Positions 7,503 to 17,917 of a stretch of 64,000 nt of DNA are shown here, piece after piece. The stretch is from Alteromonas hispanica (GTDB lineage: Bacteria; Pseudomonadota; Gammaproteobacteria; Enterobacterales; Alteromonadaceae). The DNA lies in assembly GCF_010500915.1 (NCBI RefSeq), contig NZ_JAAAWP010000002.1, forward strand, positions 124,001-188,000, read 5' to 3'. Position numbers and translations under genes: made by a program. The notes under the pieces were generated by a model. The model saw only the letters and a list, made by a program, of their open reading frames with translations. It made no database searches and had not been told where the DNA came from. Numbering within the stretch: position 1 is the stretch's first letter; each line of letters starts with the position of its first letter.

Positions 7503-10150
7503 GGTATTGTAATATCTTCAAGTTGGTCGAGTTTAAACAAGATACGCTTTTTCAAGCTAACTTGTTGTTCTTGGGTTAATGCGGTGCCAGCCTCGTTGCT
7601 GACGATAAAAATGTCTTCGGCGCGTTCGCCGATGGTTGCTATTTTAGCAAGCTTTAATGTCATGTTGGTGTCAACAAACGCGTGGCCAATTTTAGCTAAA
7701 ATGCCGGGCGCGTCTAGTGCTTCAAGCTCAACAAGTGTCGCCTCGTCGTTTAAGTTAAAAAAGCGCACCTTGGTAGGAACGTCTAATTGCCTCATCTGAC
7801 GGGGTAGCTTTCGCTTATTTTCGTGGGAGCGGCCAGGTTTTTCTAACTGAGTAGAGACGGCTTTTTCTAGCGACATGATACGAGACTCAGATGAAAGACG
7901 TGTACCGTCATTTTCTAACACTATCATGCTGTCGAATACGTAACCGTCTCGTGTAACGGTAACGTGTGCATCGTGGATAGAGCAATTTCTGCTATCTAGT
8001 ACAGAGGCAACCTGTGCGAATAATGCCTTTCTGTCTTTGCCATAAACGAATAGTTCCGTTCCACCCTTGGCGCTATTGTCATTGGCTCTAACTAATAAAG
8101 CGTCGTTATCTGGCGTTAACCAATCTTCCTGAGCCGTTATAATTTCTTCCGTATGCCAGGCCACCTGTGTTGGCTTAAAACGCACAAAGTAGTCATCGTC
8201 CAAACGCGCCCAGAGAGCGTCTACAGAAACAGGGCTGATAGCCCGCTCTTGCAATATTTGTCGCGCTTGATGTTTGTGCGTGGCAACTCGTTCATTAAGC
8301 GTCACCTGACACTGAAGACCGTTATCTAAAGCCTTTTGCGTCATGAGATATAATTCTCTTAGCAAAGATGCTTTCCAGTCATTCCACAAGTTATCATTGG
8401 TGGCACGAATATCTGCAAGCGTTAATGTATAGAGCAGGTTCAAGTGGTTGTGGCTTCGTATTGCGCTGGCAAACTCACTGATGACATCCGGATCGTAAAT
8501 ATCTCTTCGCTGAGCGACTACAGACATCAGCAAGTGATTTTCAACAAGCCAAGCAATCATCTCTGCATCGGACGATGGAACATTATGAAGTTCGCAAAAT
8601 GTGGCTACATCCTTGGCACCAAGTTTCGAGTGATCGCCATTGCGGCCTTTCGCTATATCATGAAAAATAGCGGCGATATACAACACTTCTGGTTTATCGA
8701 GATGTCGGCAAATTCGGCCACATCGGGGAAAGTCTTTATTCTCTTTCGAAAAAAAGTAATTAACATGCTTAACAAGCCTATGGGTGTGCTCGTCAACAGT
8801 GTAAGCGTGAAACAAATCAAACTGCATCATGCCCACAATAGCGTCCCACTCAGGTAAGTAGGCCTGAATAATTCCATATTGATGCATTATGTCCCAACCA
8901 AAATTAAAAAAGTCGGGTTGTTTCATCAGCATCATAAATTTCTCACGACACGCTGGGCGCTCGACATAATAGGTACTTTCAAATTCCCTATGGGCATTGC
9001 GCAGTTGGCGAATACACGTGGTGCTGAGGCCCTTTACATCTGGTGTATTGGTTACCAGATGTAAGAAATCGAGAATGGCTTCAGGAGTCGAGAACACCCG
9101 CTCATGGCGAGGAGAAATCATGTAATCAAGAAGCTCGAAGTCTTCATTGATAACTGCACTGTGTTGAACGCTTTGATTCAGCATGTCGTATTTAAAACGC
9201 TGAAGCAGCATTTGGTTGAGCTCTGTTACACGAGCCACAGTGCGAAAGAAGTCTCGCATCATCTTTTCTACTGATGATTTACCTTCTTCACCGTAGCCCA
9301 TCATCTCCGCTACATCTGGCTGATAATCGAATAATAGACGGTTTTCGCTTCGCTGGGCAACCAAGTGGAGTGCGCAGCGCATTTTCCAAAGGTGCATGCG
9401 GCAGGCGATGAGCTCACTGTGTTCTTGTTCAGTGAAGTAACCATGACCTACCAAGTTCCAACCATCATATTCTTTAAAATGTTTCTTAGCTACCCAGCCA
9501 ATAGATTGAATGTCTCGAAGACAACCAGGATTCTCTTTTATGTTGGGTTCTAAGTTGTATGCAGTGCCGTTAAATTTGGCATGTCGTTTTTTCTGTTCTT
9601 CGTATTTAGCAGAGAAAAACGCTTTACTACTCCACGAATTTCTTCCATTCGCTTCTTCCCAAAGCTTCTCAAAGGTTTCTTCGCTACCGGATAGAAGGCG
9701 ACTTTCAACCAAATTAGTGGCAATGGTAATATCATCTTTTGCGAGCTTAACGGTCTCTTTAATCGTTCGCACCGACTGGCCAACATCTAATTTGATGTCC
9801 CACAACAGAGTAATAAAGCGACCGACTTTGTCTTGTGCATCGGCGCTAAGCTTCTTCTTACTAACAATAAGTAGATCGATATCTGAATAAGGCTGTAAAT
9901 GACCACGACCGTACCCACCGACGGCACAAAGCGATAAATCGTTGATAGAACCTAGGCCGAACAGTTGCCACAAATGACAAAGCAGTGCATCGACAAATTG
10001 TGCTCTGCCTGTCACTAGTTGATTGACAGGAGCGGAATTAAACGAGTCTGTAATCCACGCATAGTTTTTCTCAACGCATGTTTTGATTTTAGGAATGTCA
10101 TCAACACTACTAATACTGTCTATTTCTTGGATTAGAGATTGGAGCGTCAA
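7499..10150 (-). CDS. glnD: Bifunctional uridylyltransferase / uridylyl-removing enzyme GlnD
   Basis: Glutamine sensor that uridylylates PII proteins under nitrogen limitation and removes UMP when glutamine is high. 883 residues, close to E. coli (890). The nucleotidyltransferase motif [15 protein letters not shown] lies at residues 78-92. A central HD phosphohydrolase domain carries [16 protein letters not shown] near residue 500. Two C-terminal ACT domains start near [19 protein letters not shown] and [15 protein letters not shown]. It is the first gene of the minus-strand glnD-dapD unit; map lies about 400 bp upstream. Confidence 0.97.
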   Translation of the reverse strand: MTLQSLIQEIDSISSVDDIPKIKTCVEKNYAWITDSFNSAPVNQLVTGRAQFVDALLCHLWQLFGLGSINDLSLCAVGGYGRGHLQPYSDIDLLIVSKKKLSADAQDKVGRFITLLWDIKLDVGQSVRTIKETVKLAKDDITIATNLVESRLLSGSEETFEKLWEEANGRNSWSSKAFFSAKYEEQKKRHAKFNGTAYNLEPNIKENPGCLRDIQSIGWVAKKHFKEYDGWNLVGHGYFTEQEHSELIACRMHLWKMRCALHLVAQRSENRLLFDYQPDVAEMMGYGEEGKSSVEKMMRDFFRTVARVTELNQMLLQRFKYDMLNQSVQHSAVINEDFELLDYMISPRHERVFSTPEAILDFLHLVTNTPDVKGLSTTCIRQLRNAHREFESTYYVERPACREKFMMLMKQPDFFNFGWDIMHQYGIIQAYLPEWDAIVGMMQFDLFHAYTVDEHTHRLVKHVNYFFSKENKDFPRCGRICRHLDKPEVLYIAAIFHDIAKGRNGDHSKLGAKDVATFCELHNVPSSDAEMIAWLVENHLLMSVVAQRRDIYDPDVISEFASAIRSHNHLNLLYTLTLADIRATNDNLWNDWKASLLRELYLMTQKALDNGLQCQVTLNERVATHKHQARQILQERAISPVSVDALWARLDDDYFVRFKPTQVAWHTEEIITAQEDWLTPDNDALLVRANDNSAKGGTELFVYGKDRKALFAQVASVLDSRNCSIHDAHVTVTRDGYVFDSMIVLENDGTRLSSESRIMSLEKAVSTQLEKPGRSHENKRKLPRQMRQLDVPTKVRFFNLNDEATLVELEALDAPGILAKIGHAFVDTNMTLKLAKIATIGERAEDIFIVSNEAGTALTQEQQVSLKKRILFKLDQLEDITIP

Positions 10151-10420
10151 ACTGCACCTTTGGATTGCTTAAGTGTAAACGCTATAAACTTTATCACGAT
10201 TTAGCACAAAATCGCAGTATCGATTGGGTGCATATTTTAGGTCTATTTATGAATAAATATGGAAAAACGTTATAGCGTGGTGAATGATTGTCTAAATCGT
10301 CGTTTTTGTTCCGTGAGCAATATCGAAAAAAGTGGGTAGAGAGCAGCACTAAACGCTATTTCATAAGGCAATTTCACCTGCACAAAATAGTAAAAGCAGG
10401 AACGAGACGAAGCCCAAAAC

Positions 10421-10442
10421 TAAGCGCTAATTAAGCGCTAAT
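10421..10442. repeat. 11-bp tandem duplication
   Basis: TAAGCGCTAAT occurs twice head to tail (10421-10431 and 10432-10442). Each copy contains the palindrome AGCGCT. Confidence 0.7.
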
Positions 10443-10453
10443 ATAGGTTCCAA

Positions 10454-10485
10454 AAAAAGCTTGGTTATCAAAAAGCTTGGTTATC
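10454..10485. repeat. 16-bp tandem duplication
   Basis: AAAAAGCTTGGTTATC is repeated exactly at 10454-10469 and 10470-10485, in the DNA between map and glnD. Confidence 0.75.
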
Positions 10486-10550
10486 GTCGTCAATAGCCAA
10501 GCTCTTAACTCGTATGAAACTTTTATTGAAATGGCTCGAAAGCGTAACAG

Positions 10551-11345
10551 CTATTTGTGAGAAATAACGCGAGGTAATGTTTCTTCTTCTCTCAACGTAA
10601 GTACCTCAACGCCGTCTTCAGTAACTAGCAGCGTGTGTTCCCATTGAGCGCTTAAGCTTCTATCTTTCGTTACCACAGTCCACTGGTCTGGAAGTACTTT
10701 GGAATAGCGCTTACCTGCATTGACCATAGGTTCGATAGTAAAACACATACCCGGTACTAACTCTTCGCCTGTTCCTGGTTTGCCGTAATGCACTATTTGT
10801 GGTTCTTCGTGAAAACTGGAGCCAATACCATGACCGCAATATTCTCTAACTATTGAATAGTTATGCGCCTCTGCATGAGTTTGGCAGATATGCCCAATAT
10901 CACCTAAACGCATGCCAGGTTTAACTTGTTCAATGGCTTTGTATAAAGACTCTTGCGTTACACGAATAAGACGCTCAGCCAGAATAGTAGGTTTGCCCAC
11001 AGTAAACATCTTTGATGTGTCGCCGTGATAACCGTCCTTAATAACAGTTACATCTATATTAATGATGTCACCATCTTTTAGCTTTTTGTCAGACGGAATA
11101 CCATGACATATACAATGGTTCACCGAAGTACACACTGATTTAGGAAAAGGTGGGTTGCCATAGTTTAGCGGCGCAGGTATCGCTTTTTGTTCGTTCACAA
11201 TAAAGTCATGACAAAGCGTATTGAGCTCATCGGTCGTTACGCCTTTTTTTACATGGGGCGTGATCATAGTAAGAACTTCGGCTGCTAGCTTACCAGCAAC
11301 GCGCATTTTTTCGATTTCATCAGGGGATTTGATAATTGCTGCCAC
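10551..11345 (-). CDS. map: Type I methionine aminopeptidase
   Basis: Removes the initiator Met from nascent proteins and needs two divalent metal ions. Family motifs are the substrate-pocket stretch CICHGIP, the metal ligands in NIDVTVIKDGYHGDTSKMF (two Asp), the His of EYCGHGIGSSFHEEP, and the Glu residues in FTIEPM and QWEHTLLV. I place the start at GTG 11345, which has GAGAGG five bases upstream, giving 264 residues like E. coli Map. An in-frame TTG at 11357 would add four residues. It is divergent from rpsB, the common arrangement in gammaproteobacteria. Confidence 0.96.
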   Translation of the reverse strand: MAAIIKSPDEIEKMRVAGKLAAEVLTMITPHVKKGVTTDELNTLCHDFIVNEQKAIPAPLNYGNPPFPKSVCTSVNHCICHGIPSDKKLKDGDIINIDVTVIKDGYHGDTSKMFTVGKPTILAERLIRVTQESLYKAIEQVKPGMRLGDIGHICQTHAEAHNYSIVREYCGHGIGSSFHEEPQIVHYGKPGTGEELVPGMCFTIEPMVNAGKRYSKVLPDQWTVVTKDRSLSAQWEHTLLVTEDGVEVLTLREEETLPRVISHK

Positions 11346-11391
11346 AATGCCTCTCAATAATCGTCTTTTGATTAATAAACAGTTTTACGCA

Positions 11392-11400
11392 GTATATCAC
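11392..11400 (-). promoter_or_regulatory. Extended -10 promoter of map
   Basis: On the minus strand the sequence reads TGATATACT, a TGn-extended -10 (TATACT at 11397-11392). Start would be near 11385, giving a leader of about 40 nt. No good -35 is visible. Confidence 0.45.
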
Positions 11401-11490
11401 CAATATGACCACTATTGGATATGCAGTAAACATGCGTTCAACCGTCTTTCAGAAAATAATGACAAACAACAGGCAAGCAGGGCTGAAAAC

Positions 11491-11519
11491 TTGTTACCAC
11501 TAAAGCTTTATGGTATAAA
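11491..11519 (+). promoter_or_regulatory. rpsB-tsf promoter with GC-rich discriminator
   Basis: TTGTTA (11491-11496) and TATAAA (11514-11519) are spaced by 17 bp. The next bases, GCGCGCGCCC, form a GC-rich discriminator typical of stringently controlled ribosomal promoters. Start near 11526. Confidence 0.75.
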
Positions 11520-11525
11520 GCGCGC

Positions 11526-11700
11526 GCCCTGACGGAAAGCTCGTATTTCTTTGTGAAAGCGAAGTCGTCGTAGAGGGTATATTTCTTATTAAAACACACA
11601 TATACCGACACTTGTTATCGGGGTGTTCACACTATCGTTTTTCGCTAGGGTGAATCGATACAAGGGGTATATGGAGGCCTAACCCCAAGAGGAAAATAAA
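11526..11700 (+). promoter_or_regulatory. rpsB leader, probable S2 autoregulatory (t44-like) element
   Basis: The leader of about 175 nt ends with a GGGGT/ACCCC hairpin (11664-11686) enclosing a TATATGGAGGCCT loop, followed by the Shine-Dalgarno AGAGGA. A structured leader of this kind upstream of rpsB is known in gammaproteobacteria (t44/S2 leader), where S2 represses its own operon. The assignment here rests on position and the terminal hairpin, not on an alignment. Confidence 0.55.
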
Positions 11701-12432
11701 ATGGCTAATGTTTCTATGCGTGACATGCTGAAAGCCGGTGTGCATTTCGGTCACCAAACTCGTTACTGGAACCCAAAGATGAAACCTTACATCTTTGGTG
11801 CTCGTAACAAAGTTCATATCATCAACCTTGAAAAAACAGTTCCACTGTTTAACAACGCTTTGAACTACATCTCAAGTGTTTCAGCAAAAAAAGGTAAAAT
11901 CCTTTTTGTTGGTACTAAACGTGCCGCTGGTGATGCGATAAAAGATGCTGCTGTAAAATGCGACCAGTTCTACGTAAACAAGCGTTGGTTGGGCGGTATG
12001 TTGACTAACTGGAAAACAGTGCGCCAGTCAATCAAGCGTCTTAAAGAGCTTGAGCAAAAGAGCCAAGACGGAACGTTTGAAAAGCTAACCAAAAAAGAAG
12101 CGCTTATGCTTCAACGCGAAATGGATAAGCTTGAGAACAGCCTTGGTGGTATCAAAAACATGGGCGGTCTTCCAGACGTAATCTTTGTTGTTGATGCAGA
12201 CCATGAGCACATTGCAGTTACAGAAGCACGTAACCTTGGTATCCCTGTTGTTGGTGTTGTAGATACTAACTCTAACCCAGACGGTGTTGATTACATCATC
12301 CCTGGTAACGACGATGCTATCCGCGCTATCCAACTTTACTTGGACGCTGCTGCAGACGCTGTTAATTCTGGTCGCGAGAGCAACCTTGAAGTACAAGCTG
12401 AGCAAGACGACTTCGTAGAAGCAGCAGAGTAA
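11701..12432 (+). CDS. rpsB: 30S ribosomal protein S2
   Basis: Structural protein of the small subunit, bound at the head-body junction near S1. 243 residues, usual length about 241. Family sequence [20 protein letters not shown] at the start, [13 protein letters not shown] in the coiled-coil region and [17 protein letters not shown] later. The C-terminal tail is acidic. The start has SD AGAGGA eight bases upstream. First gene of the rpsB-tsf operon, followed by an attenuating hairpin. Confidence 0.98.
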   Translation: MANVSMRDMLKAGVHFGHQTRYWNPKMKPYIFGARNKVHIINLEKTVPLFNNALNYISSVSAKKGKILFVGTKRAAGDAIKDAAVKCDQFYVNKRWLGGMLTNWKTVRQSIKRLKELEQKSQDGTFEKLTKKEALMLQREMDKLENSLGGIKNMGGLPDVIFVVDADHEHIAVTEARNLGIPVVGVVDTNSNPDGVDYIIPGNDDAIRAIQLYLDAAADAVNSGRESNLEVQAEQDDFVEAAE

Positions 12433-12489
12433 TTCTGTACACTCGCTGCCAATTTAAATTGGAAGCGAATTTGCTACGAGACGTATTGA

Positions 12490-12511
12490 GAGGGGCGATT
12501 AGCCCCTTTTA
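12490..12511 (+). terminator. Attenuator between rpsB and tsf
   Basis: AGGGGC (12491-12496) pairs with GCCCCT (12502-12507) around GATTA and is followed by TTT. The short stem and weak T tract suggest partial termination that lowers tsf expression relative to rpsB. Confidence 0.65.
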
Positions 12512-12548
12512 CCTAACGAATTTATATTTATTGCTGAGGAATTGAAAA

Positions 12549-13421
12549 ATGGCAGTGACTGCAGCACTAGTTAAAGAACTGCGCGAACGTACTGGCGCAG
12601 GTATGCTGGATTGTAAAAAAGCGCTTGTTGAGACAGATGGTGACATTGAATTAGCCATTGAAAACATGCGTAAATCAGGTCAAGCAAAAGCGGCTAAAAA
12701 AGCAGGTCGTATTGCAGCTGAAGGTGTTATCCTAACTAAAGTTGAAGCGGGTCGCGCGACTATGCTTGAACTAAACTGCGAAACAGACTTCGTTGCTCGC
12801 GACGAGAGTTTCCTTAAGTTTGGTAATGACCTACTTGAATTAGCTTCTGCTAACAACATCAACGACATCGAAACACTTAACGACGCTGAACTAAACGGCT
12901 CAAAAGTTAGCGATGCACGTGACACGCTTGTAGCAAAAATTGGTGAAAACATTTCACCTCGCCGCGTTATCAACGTTGAAGGTGACACACTAGGTGCTTA
13001 CGTTCACGGTGGTCGTATTGGCGTTATCGCTATTCTTACTGGTGGCGACGAAGAGCTAGCTAAAGACGTTTCTATGCACGTTGCAGCGGCAAGCCCTCAA
13101 TATGTTAAGCCTGAAAACGTTCCGGCTGAAGTTGTTGAGAAAGAAAAAGAAATCCAAATCGATATCGCAATGCAGTCTGGTAAGCCAGCAGACATCGCTG
13201 AGAAAATGGTTGCAGGTCGTATGAAGAAGTTCACTGGTGAAGTGAGTCTTACTGGCCAACCTTTCGTTAAAGATCCGTCGATCACAGTTGCTGAACTTCT
13301 TAAGAACAACAGTGCAGACGTTATCAACTTCGTGCGTTTTGAAGTAGGCGAAGGTATCGAGAAGAAAACTGAAGATTTCGCAGCAGAAGTAGCTGCGCAA
13401 ATGGAAGCCGCTAAGAAATAA
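12549..13421 (+). CDS. tsf: Elongation factor Ts
   Basis: Guanine nucleotide exchange factor that releases GDP from EF-Tu. 290 residues (E. coli 283). N-terminal UBA-like domain ([21 protein letters not shown]), then the TDFVARDE motif that inserts into EF-Tu, then the core subdomains and coiled coil. SD GAGGA lies upstream. Co-transcribed with rpsB and closed by a strong terminator. Confidence 0.98.
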   Translation: MAVTAALVKELRERTGAGMLDCKKALVETDGDIELAIENMRKSGQAKAAKKAGRIAAEGVILTKVEAGRATMLELNCETDFVARDESFLKFGNDLLELASANNINDIETLNDAELNGSKVSDARDTLVAKIGENISPRRVINVEGDTLGAYVHGGRIGVIAILTGGDEELAKDVSMHVAAASPQYVKPENVPAEVVEKEKEIQIDIAMQSGKPADIAEKMVAGRMKKFTGEVSLTGQPFVKDPSITVAELLKNNSADVINFVRFEVGEGIEKKTEDFAAEVAAQMEAAKK

Positions 13422-13463
13422 TTGAGCGTTTTTCTTTTGCATTCAGAGAATGTCAGATAAACT

Positions 13464-13491
13464 AAAAGCACCTCTTCGGGGGTGCTTTTTT
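13464..13491 (+). terminator. Intrinsic terminator of rpsB-tsf
   Basis: AAAAGCACC and GGTGCTTTT flank a TCTTCGGG loop, followed by more T. Confidence 0.88.
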
Positions 13492-13700
13492 ATAGTCGAA
13501 TCTCTTTCTATTGCAGCGGTTTCACGTTAGTGTGAGTGACGTTTTTGCAAGTCATTTGAAAATACGGCTTTGAAGCGGCGCTGGGTTAATAAAGCATAAA
13601 CCTTTCAAAAAACTAACGCGATTTGTTCTATGTTTTTTCATGCTAAGGCATGTATTTAAAATACATAGCACAAACCGGGTTTACGAGGACATATCGAATA

Positions 13701-14441
13701 ATGAGTATCACACCTAAATCAGCATATCGACGCATTCTGTTAAAACTTAGCGGTGAAGCCCTTATGGGTGAAGAAGGCTTTGGCATAGACCCCAAAGTGC
13801 TAGATAGAATGGCACAAGAAATTAAAGAGTTGGTTGAACTTGGTGTTCAAGTGGGCCTTGTTATTGGTGGCGGTAACTTATTTCGCGGCGAAGGTTTAGC
13901 AAAAGCGGGTATGAATCGCGTAGTAGGCGATCATATGGGTATGCTAGCTACTGTGATGAACGGTTTGGCAATGCGAGATGCACTACACAGAGCATTTGTA
14001 AATGCACGCATGATGTCAGCAATTCCTTTAAACGGCGTTTGCGATGCGTATAATTGGGCAGAAGCAATTAGCTTACTGAAGTCTGGTAGAGTCGTTATTT
14101 TTTCAGCAGGTACCGGAAACCCATTTTTCACAACGGATTCCGCTGCGTGCTTACGCGGAATTGAAATTGAAGCAGACGCCGTATTAAAAGCGACTAAAGT
14201 CGACGGTGTTTATAGTGACGACCCGGTTAAAAATCCAGACGCTACCCTGTACGAGCACCTCAGTTATAATGAAGTGCTGGATAAGGAACTAAAAGTAATG
14301 GATTTGTCAGCGTTTACTTTGGCTCGTGACCACAGCCTTCCAATTCGCGTTTTCAATATGAACAAACCCGGCTGTCTTAAGCGTGTTGTAATGGGCGAGA
14401 AAGAAGGCACCGTAATTAGCCACGCTGGCAATGATAAGTAA
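13701..14441 (+). CDS. pyrH: UMP kinase
   Basis: Phosphorylates UMP to UDP; the hexameric bacterial enzyme is activated by GTP and feedback-inhibited by UTP. Amino-acid kinase fold, with [11 protein letters not shown] near the N-terminus, the glycine loop [10 protein letters not shown], and [17 protein letters not shown] choose ATG 13701 (SD GAGG ten bases upstream, 246 residues) over an in-frame ATG at 13650, whose extra residues do not resemble the family. First gene of the long pyrH-frr-uppS-cdsA-dxr-rseP-bamA run. Confidence 0.97.
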   Translation: MSITPKSAYRRILLKLSGEALMGEEGFGIDPKVLDRMAQEIKELVELGVQVGLVIGGGNLFRGEGLAKAGMNRVVGDHMGMLATVMNGLAMRDALHRAFVNARMMSAIPLNGVCDAYNWAEAISLLKSGRVVIFSAGTGNPFFTTDSAACLRGIEIEADAVLKATKVDGVYSDDPVKNPDATLYEHLSYNEVLDKELKVMDLSAFTLARDHSLPIRVFNMNKPGCLKRVVMGEKEGTVISHAGNDK

Positions 14442-14462
14442 AGACATATAGGACACACAACA

Positions 14463-15020
14463 GTGATTGATGAAATTGAATTAGATGCGCAAGAGCGTAT
14501 GGAAAAAAGCGTAGTGGCGCTCAAAGGCCAATTTAGCAAAATTCGCACGGGGCGCGCGCACCCAAGCCTGCTAGACGGTATTATGGTGCCGTACTACGGT
14601 GTAGATACACCGCTAAAGCAAGTGGCTAATGTAATTGCTGAAGACAGCCGTACGCTTGCCTTAACTGTGTTTGATAAATCAGCTATCCAAGCAGTTGAAA
14701 AAGCTATCATGCAGTCTGATCTTGGGTTAAACCCTATGAGCGCTGGCGGTTCTATCCGTATACCACTTCCGCCGTTAACTGAAGAGCGAAGAAAAGATCT
14801 TATTCGCGTAGTTCGCAATGAAGCGGAAGGTGGGCGGGTTGCTATCCGCAATATTCGCCGCGACGCAAACAGCGATATCAAAGAGCTGTTGAAAGAAAAA
14901 GAAATCAGCGAAGACGAAAGTCGTGCAGCTGAAGAAAATATCCAGTCGATCACTAACGAAATCATTAAGAAAGTTGACAGTCTACTGGCTGACAAAGAAA
15001 AAGAATTAATGGAAGTATAA
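14463..15020 (+). CDS. frr: Ribosome recycling factor
   Basis: Splits post-termination ribosomes together with EF-G. 185 residues, the standard length. It starts with GTG and shows the three-helix-bundle family sequence ([48 protein letters not shown]). It lies 21 bp after pyrH, the near-universal bacterial order. Confidence 0.97.
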   Translation: MIDEIELDAQERMEKSVVALKGQFSKIRTGRAHPSLLDGIMVPYYGVDTPLKQVANVIAEDSRTLALTVFDKSAIQAVEKAIMQSDLGLNPMSAGGSIRIPLPPLTEERRKDLIRVVRNEAEGGRVAIRNIRRDANSDIKELLKEKEISEDESRAAEENIQSITNEIIKKVDSLLADKEKELMEV

Positions 15021-15029
15021 GTTAGTATT

Positions 15030-15812
15030 ATGATTGGAAAGCGTTTAAACGCAGCCAAAAAGACTAGCGTGATAGGGCCAGCACCAGTTGCTGGCCCTAA
15101 ACACGTTGCTATCATTATGGATGGCAATGGTCGATGGGCGCAGAAGAAAGGGAAAATTCGTACTTTCGGTCATAAAGCGGGTGTGGAATCTGTAAGAAAT
15201 GTGGTGCGCTTTGCGAGAAAAAACGCCATTGAATCGCTTACTTTATTCGCATTCTCAAGTGAAAACTGGAAACGGCCGGAAGAAGAAGTAAGCGTACTTA
15301 TGGAGTTGTTTAACCTTGTGTTAAATAGCGAAGCGAAGCGGCTCCATAAAAATGGTGTACGCCTCCAAGTTATTGGCGATTTAAGTGCTTTTGACTCTAA
15401 ATTAGTCGAAAAAATTCGCAAAGCGGAAGAGATGACGCAAGACAATGCGGATTTAATACTTAACATCGCAGCGAATTATGGCGGGCGCTGGGACATTGTA
15501 AATGCGACTAAGCAGTTGGCAAATCAAGTCAAAGCTGGCGACATAGATGCAGAAGACATTGACGAAGCCATGTTTACCCGGTTCACGTCTACCGCAAACC
15601 TCCCCGAATTAGACCTTCTTATTAGAACTGGTGGCGAGCACCGTATTAGCAATTTCCTTTTGTGGCAATGTGCTTATGCCGAGCTTTTCTTCACCGATGT
15701 TCTTTGGCCAGATTTTAATGAAGACGAGTTTCAACGTGCTGTTGACGATTTTAACGTTAGGCAACGTCGCTTTGGCCTTACTGGTGAACAGGTTATCGTT
15801 TCTGATGATTAA
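15030..15812 (+). CDS. uppS: Undecaprenyl diphosphate synthase
   Basis: cis-Prenyltransferase making the C55 lipid carrier for peptidoglycan and O-antigen. 260 residues. Motifs: [10 protein letters not shown] with the catalytic Asp, [22 protein letters not shown], and [18 protein letters not shown] near the end. A short N-terminal extension (about 22 residues) precedes the conserved core. It lies nine bases after frr. Confidence 0.97.
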   Translation: MIGKRLNAAKKTSVIGPAPVAGPKHVAIIMDGNGRWAQKKGKIRTFGHKAGVESVRNVVRFARKNAIESLTLFAFSSENWKRPEEEVSVLMELFNLVLNSEAKRLHKNGVRLQVIGDLSAFDSKLVEKIRKAEEMTQDNADLILNIAANYGGRWDIVNATKQLANQVKAGDIDAEDIDEAMFTRFTSTANLPELDLLIRTGGEHRISNFLLWQCAYAELFFTDVLWPDFNEDEFQRAVDDFNVRQRRFGLTGEQVIVSDD

Positions 15813-15866
15813 CCTCATTCAGAAGATTGTCGGCTTCATCCTGATTATCACAGCCAAGGGCAAATT

Positions 15867-16730
15867 ATGCTAAAACAACGAATAATAACTGCATTAATTC
15901 TTGCGCCAACAGCGTTATACGCCATATTGTTCCTACCTATTTTTTGGTTCGAAATTGCTATTGCCGGTGTTGTAGGTATTGGCGCTTATGAATGGGCAGC
16001 CATGGCTGGCGTTTGTGAACGTCCTAAAAAGCTTCTTTTTATGGCTGGCGCTTTTGCTATATGTATCGCGCTTTCTTTTGTTGTCGATGCTAGCGTGATC
16101 TGGTATCAGGGACAGTTACATAGTTTATATACCAGTATCCTTAGCGTGGCAGTGATTTGGTGGGGGGCCTCGCTTGCTATGGTGTTAGCTTACCCTAAAT
16201 ACTCCAAATTTTGGCGAGACAGCAGGGTTGTTCGTACCGTTTTTGGGTTGTTAACACTTATTCCAACTTGGGTGGCGGTGATAGCACTGAGAACAAGTCT
16301 GCACGACGTAGACCCTTTCTACGGCGCGTCCCTTATTTTTTATGTGCTTGGCATTGTATGGGCAGCCGATATTGGCGCCTTTTTTGTGGGCGTGAAATTT
16401 GGTCGACACAAGCTTCGTCCGAATGTATCACCCGGGAAAAGCCTTGAGGGACTACTAGGTGGAATTGCTGCATCGTTTGCCATTATCGCATTCGCGGCGC
16501 TGCACTATCAGGTGGAGCCTTCTCGCATTTGGCTGCATTTAGCCATTGGTGGAGTAACCGTGGCAGTGTCTGCTCTTGGCGACTTGAACGAAAGTATGCT
16601 CAAGCGCTGTGCCGGTATTAAAGATAGTGGAAAAATTCTACCTGGGCATGGCGGTGTGCTTGACCGCATAGACAGCCTTACGGCTGCGTTCCCTGTCTTC
16701 GCGTTTTGTTATGTTACTTGGATGGCGTAA
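15867..16730 (+). CDS. cdsA: Phosphatidate cytidylyltransferase
   Basis: Integral inner-membrane enzyme that converts phosphatidate and CTP to CDP-diacylglycerol, the branch point for phosphatidylethanolamine and phosphatidylglycerol. 287 residues with several hydrophobic helices. The CDS signature near the C-terminus is complete (SALGDLNESMLKR, then KDSGKILPGHGGVLDRIDS). The stop overlaps the dxr start as TAATG. Confidence 0.96.
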   Translation: MLKQRIITALILAPTALYAILFLPIFWFEIAIAGVVGIGAYEWAAMAGVCERPKKLLFMAGAFAICIALSFVVDASVIWYQGQLHSLYTSILSVAVIWWGASLAMVLAYPKYSKFWRDSRVVRTVFGLLTLIPTWVAVIALRTSLHDVDPFYGASLIFYVLGIVWAADIGAFFVGVKFGRHKLRPNVSPGKSLEGLLGGIAASFAIIAFAALHYQVEPSRIWLHLAIGGVTVAVSALGDLNESMLKRCAGIKDSGKILPGHGGVLDRIDSLTAAFPVFAFCYVTWMA

Positions 16731-17917
16731 TGCAGACAGTCACCGTTTTAGGGGCCACGGGCTCCATTGGTTGCAATACTCTTGATGTAATTAATCGTCA
16801 TCCTGATAAGTACCGTATTTTCGCCATAACCGGTAACAATCAGCTGAAGCTGCTTATGGAGCAGGCCAACAAATGCTCCCCACGCTATGTGGTTATTGCC
16901 GATCCATTGCACTACAGCGCGGCACTAGAGCTAGCAAAGCAGTATCAAGTTGAAGCTGAAATTCTGTGTGGACAGCAGGCATTAGAAGACGTTTCAAGCG
17001 CTCCTGAAGTTGACTCAGTTATGGCCGCGATTGTGGGAGCCGCGGGCTTGCTACCTACTATGGCTGCGGTGAAAGCAGGAAAGCGCGTGTTGCTGGCAAA
17101 TAAAGAAGCGCTCGTGATGTCTGGCGCACTCTTCATTGACGCCGCGAACAAAAGCGGTGCTCAAATACTGCCAATTGACAGTGAACATAACGCGATTTTT
17201 CAATGCTTACCCCACAATTTTACCTACGGCGACTTAGGTAACTCAGGTATTGAAAAAATTCTACTTACAGGGTCGGGCGGCCCTTTCAGAGAAAGAGCGC
17301 TTGATACGTTTGGCAGTATCACGGTTGACGAGGCCAGCACTCACCCCAATTGGTCAATGGGGAGAAAGATTACAATAGACTCTGCCACCATGATGAATAA
17401 AGGGCTTGAGTTTATCGAAGTATGTTGGCTGTTCGGCGTTAAGTCCAAAGATATAGACGTCGTTATTCACCCTCAAAGTATTATTCATTCCATGGTGCAA
17501 TATGTTGATGGCTCTGTGATCGCTCAGATGGGAAATCCAGACATGCGCACACCTATCGCCTATGGATTGGCTCACCCTCAGCGTATAGAGGCTGGCGTCA
17601 AGCCGCTCAATTTTAAAGAGATTGTTGATTTTAGCTTTAAAACCCCTTGTTATGAGCGTTATCCAAACTTGAAGTTAGCCATAGCAGCCTGTGAAGCTGG
17701 CCAATGTGCCACCACTAGTCTCAATGCGGCTAACGAAGTTGCTGTAGAGCACTTTTTGCACGGAAATATTAGTTTTTGTGACATCGCAAAGGTTAATGAA
17801 GCAACGCTTAACGCGATGTCGATGGTAGAAATGAACTCCATTCAGCAATTATTAGAACAAGACTCGTTGGCAAGAGTAAAAGCAAACGAGTTAATCAGAG
17901 GTAAATTTCAGTGCTAG
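16730..17917 (+). CDS. dxr: 1-deoxy-D-xylulose 5-phosphate reductoisomerase
   Basis: Second step of the MEP isoprenoid pathway, producing MEP with NADPH, and so feeding uppS in the same operon. 395 residues. The Rossmann motif LGATGSIG is at the start; the metal and substrate region includes PIDSEHNAIFQCL and the HPNWSMGRKITIDSATMMNK stretch. I start at ATG 16730, which overlaps the cdsA stop. An upstream in-frame ATG at 16706 adds eight residues before the Rossmann strand and is unlikely. Confidence 0.97.
   Translation: MQTVTVLGATGSIGCNTLDVINRHPDKYRIFAITGNNQLKLLMEQANKCSPRYVVIADPLHYSAALELAKQYQVEAEILCGQQALEDVSSAPEVDSVMAAIVGAAGLLPTMAAVKAGKRVLLANKEALVMSGALFIDAANKSGAQILPIDSEHNAIFQCLPHNFTYGDLGNSGIEKILLTGSGGPFRERALDTFGSITVDEASTHPNWSMGRKITIDSATMMNKGLEFIEVCWLFGVKSKDIDVVIHPQSIIHSMVQYVDGSVIAQMGNPDMRTPIAYGLAHPQRIEAGVKPLNFKEIVDFSFKTPCYERYPNLKLAIAACEAGQCATTSLNAANEVAVEHFLHGNISFCDIAKVNEATLNAMSMVEMNSIQQLLEQDSLARVKANELIRGKFQC

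Larger units (their letters stand above)
10151..10550. other. glnD-map intergenic region
   Basis: About 400 bp without a supported ORF. It contains two short tandem duplications (10421-10442 and 10454-10485) and presumably the glnD promoter. I see no clear intrinsic terminator for map. Confidence 0.45.
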
